Shown here: positions 62,969 through 64,000 of the stretch, one piece after another | Layout of the letters: the number at the start of each line of letters is the position of its first letter | Numbering within the stretch: the first letter of the stretch is position 1 | NCBI RefSeq assembly: GCF_003123745.1 | Contig: NZ_QETB01000001.1 | Span: 372,001-436,000, forward strand | Source: Ancrocorticia populi | GTDB taxonomy: Bacteria > Actinomycetota > Actinomycetes > Actinomycetales > Actinomycetaceae | Direction: 5' to 3' | Length of the DNA stretch: 64,000 nucleotides | Notes under the pieces: generated by a model | Seen by the model: only the letters and a program-made list of their open reading frames with translations | Databases searched by the model: none | Told to the model about the DNA's origin: nothing | Program-made: the position numbers and the translations under genes

Positions 62969-64000
62969 ATGAAGAGCGTGGATGTTCATCTGCAGGACTG
63001 TCTTGAGCTTGCCGTCCCCATGGAGCGCTATGAGGCGGAGTTATCTGACTCACTCGGCTGCATTTTGGCCGAAGACGTTCTTTCCCTTATCGATGTACCG
63101 TCCGCCAACATTGCCTCGTTGGATGGCTATGCGGTGCTGGGCTCTGACACCATCGGGGCATCTGGCGATCATCCAGTTCGGCTGCGCGTGCTCGGAGAGG
63201 TTTTCGCGGATTCTAGGGATTCTTCTACGGTGTTCGAAGGAACCGCGATGAAGGTGGCCTCAGGAGCTCGCCTTCCGAGCGGCGCTGATTGTGTGGTACC
63301 GCTTGAATCCACCGATCAGGGAACTGTGGAAGTGACGTTTTACCAGAGCGTTCGCGCCGGCGATTATGTTCGCACGCAGGGATCGGACCTGAGCGTGGGT
63401 GGCGTAGCCCTGAAAGAGGGAACGCGCATCGCCTCCCGGCATATTGCGCTGCTAGCCAGCGCCGGAAGGTCTCTGGTTCCCGTTCGCCCCGCTCCCCGAG
63501 TTGTGATAATCAGCGTGGGAAGCGAGCTTGTGGCGCCCGGCCGAGGCGCTAGCCGGGGCACAACCTATGATGCTAACTCCCATGCGTTGGCCGCAGCCGT
63601 GAGAAGTGCCGGAGGGGTCGCCTACCGCGTGGGCGGAGTATCGGACGAAAAGAGTGTGCTTCGCGAAGTGCTCGAGGATCAGCTCTTACGGGCCGATGTC
63701 ATTATCACCACTGGCGGCTTGTCCTATGGCGGCGGAGATACCGTCAAGGAGGTCCTTTCACCTCTTGGAACCGTGCGGTTCGATAACGTGGCAATGAACC
63801 CGGGGCGTCAACTTGGGGTAGGCACGTTAGAAGACGGAACAGTTATCTTTTGCCTGCCGGGTAACCCGGTGGCGGCACTTGTCAGCTTCGAGATCTTTGT
63901 GCGGCCCGCTCTGCGAAAGATGGCCGGTTACGCATCGCTGGGGAACCGCTCCATCCGGGCTGCCTCCTCAGAGACGTTCTTCTCTGGCGAAGGAGAACGG
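62969..64000 (+). CDS. moeA: Molybdopterin molybdotransferase MoeA, N-terminal part
   Basis: Open to the right edge (344 residues visible). MoeA motifs: VPSANIASLDGYAVLG (usual PxxxNSAMDGYA, changed to NIASLDGYA), SGARLPSGADCVVPLE, IISVGSEL, TYDANSHALAAAVRSAGG and ITTGGLSYGGGDTVKE with FCLPGNPVAALVSF. It inserts molybdate into adenylated molybdopterin. AGGAGAG lies 3-5 nt before the ATG and TATTCT (62931-62936) is a likely -10 box. Divergent from the cyclo-ligase gene. Confidence 0.93.
   Translation, partial: MKSVDVHLQDCLELAVPMERYEAELSDSLGCILAEDVLSLIDVPSANIASLDGYAVLGSDTIGASGDHPVRLRVLGEVFADSRDSSTVFEGTAMKVASGARLPSGADCVVPLESTDQGTVEVTFYQSVRAGDYVRTQGSDLSVGGVALKEGTRIASRHIALLASAGRSLVPVRPAPRVVIISVGSELVAPGRGASRGTTYDANSHALAAAVRSAGGVAYRVGGVSDEKSVLREVLEDQLLRADVIITTGGLSYGGGDTVKEVLSPLGTVRFDNVAMNPGRQLGVGTLEDGTVIFCLPGNPVAALVSFEIFVRPALRKMAGYASLGNRSIRAASSETFFSGEGER

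Overview
The window looks like the chromosome of a high-G+C Gram-positive bacterium (Actinomycetota), most likely the Actinomycetales / Actinomycetaceae. Evidence: a MetP/MetS-type methionine-alanine symporter pair, actinobacterial proteins of the DUF3027, DUF3263 and DUF4032 families, a lysC-asd operon, a DtxR-type repressor, a groEL without groES behind two CIRCE elements, and many genes whose start codon lies 6-7 nt after a TANNNT -10 box (leaderless mRNAs). I cannot name the genus.

Layout. 1-6.6 kb: methionine transporter end (metP, metS), dnaX-recR, lysC-asd. 6.6-12.5 kb: DUF4032 kinase-like protein, a stand-alone sugar-ABC ATPase, a Ser/Thr kinase, a membrane-anchored DsbA-like protein and tRNA-Thr. 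12.5-16.9 kb: arginase-family enzyme, lipoprotein, methyltransferase, an HTH/PIN toxin-antitoxin pair and a membrane protein/XRE regulator pair. 17-25.1 kb: an accessory island that reads visibly more A+T-rich than its surroundings. It carries an orphan addiction-module component and a three-gene defence operon (UvrD-like helicase fused to a Cas4/AddB-like Fe-S nuclease, a beta-class adenine methyltransferase, and a type III Res-like helicase-endonuclease), bounded by imperfect 29-bp direct repeats.

25.2-30.8 kb: a C4 sugar-acid locus (ltnD, otnK, a FadR-type regulator and a cyclase-family hydrolase) and purU. 30.9-43.7 kb: ung, a LytR_C protein, CIRCE/groEL, SDR-plsC, a degenerate HD-type protein, a two-component system, pspA-TPM and a cold-shock protein. 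43.7-53.3 kb: DUF3027, manA, a purine/xanthine-type permease, an MFS transporter, serC, a DtxR-family repressor, an NlpC/P60 cell-wall hydrolase, a universal stress protein and tRNA-Arg. 53.4-64 kb: a DHA2 exporter with an elaborate leader, a DUF308 membrane protein, a 1540-residue SF1-helicase-like protein with a degenerate Walker A and a Vsr-like nuclease tail, mscL, a SAF protein, an FmdB zinc ribbon, 5-formyl-THF cyclo-ligase and the start of moeA.

The most interesting points are: (1) the helicase-nuclease/Mod/Res defence island; (2) a leaderless 17-codon upstream ORF followed by a series of hairpins in front of the DHA2 exporter, which looks like a translation-sensing attenuator; (3) the large degenerate helicase-nuclease; (4) the window-wide TANNNT-N6/7-start-codon architecture, which also corrects several start sites; and (5) a possible structured RNA at 31659-31727.
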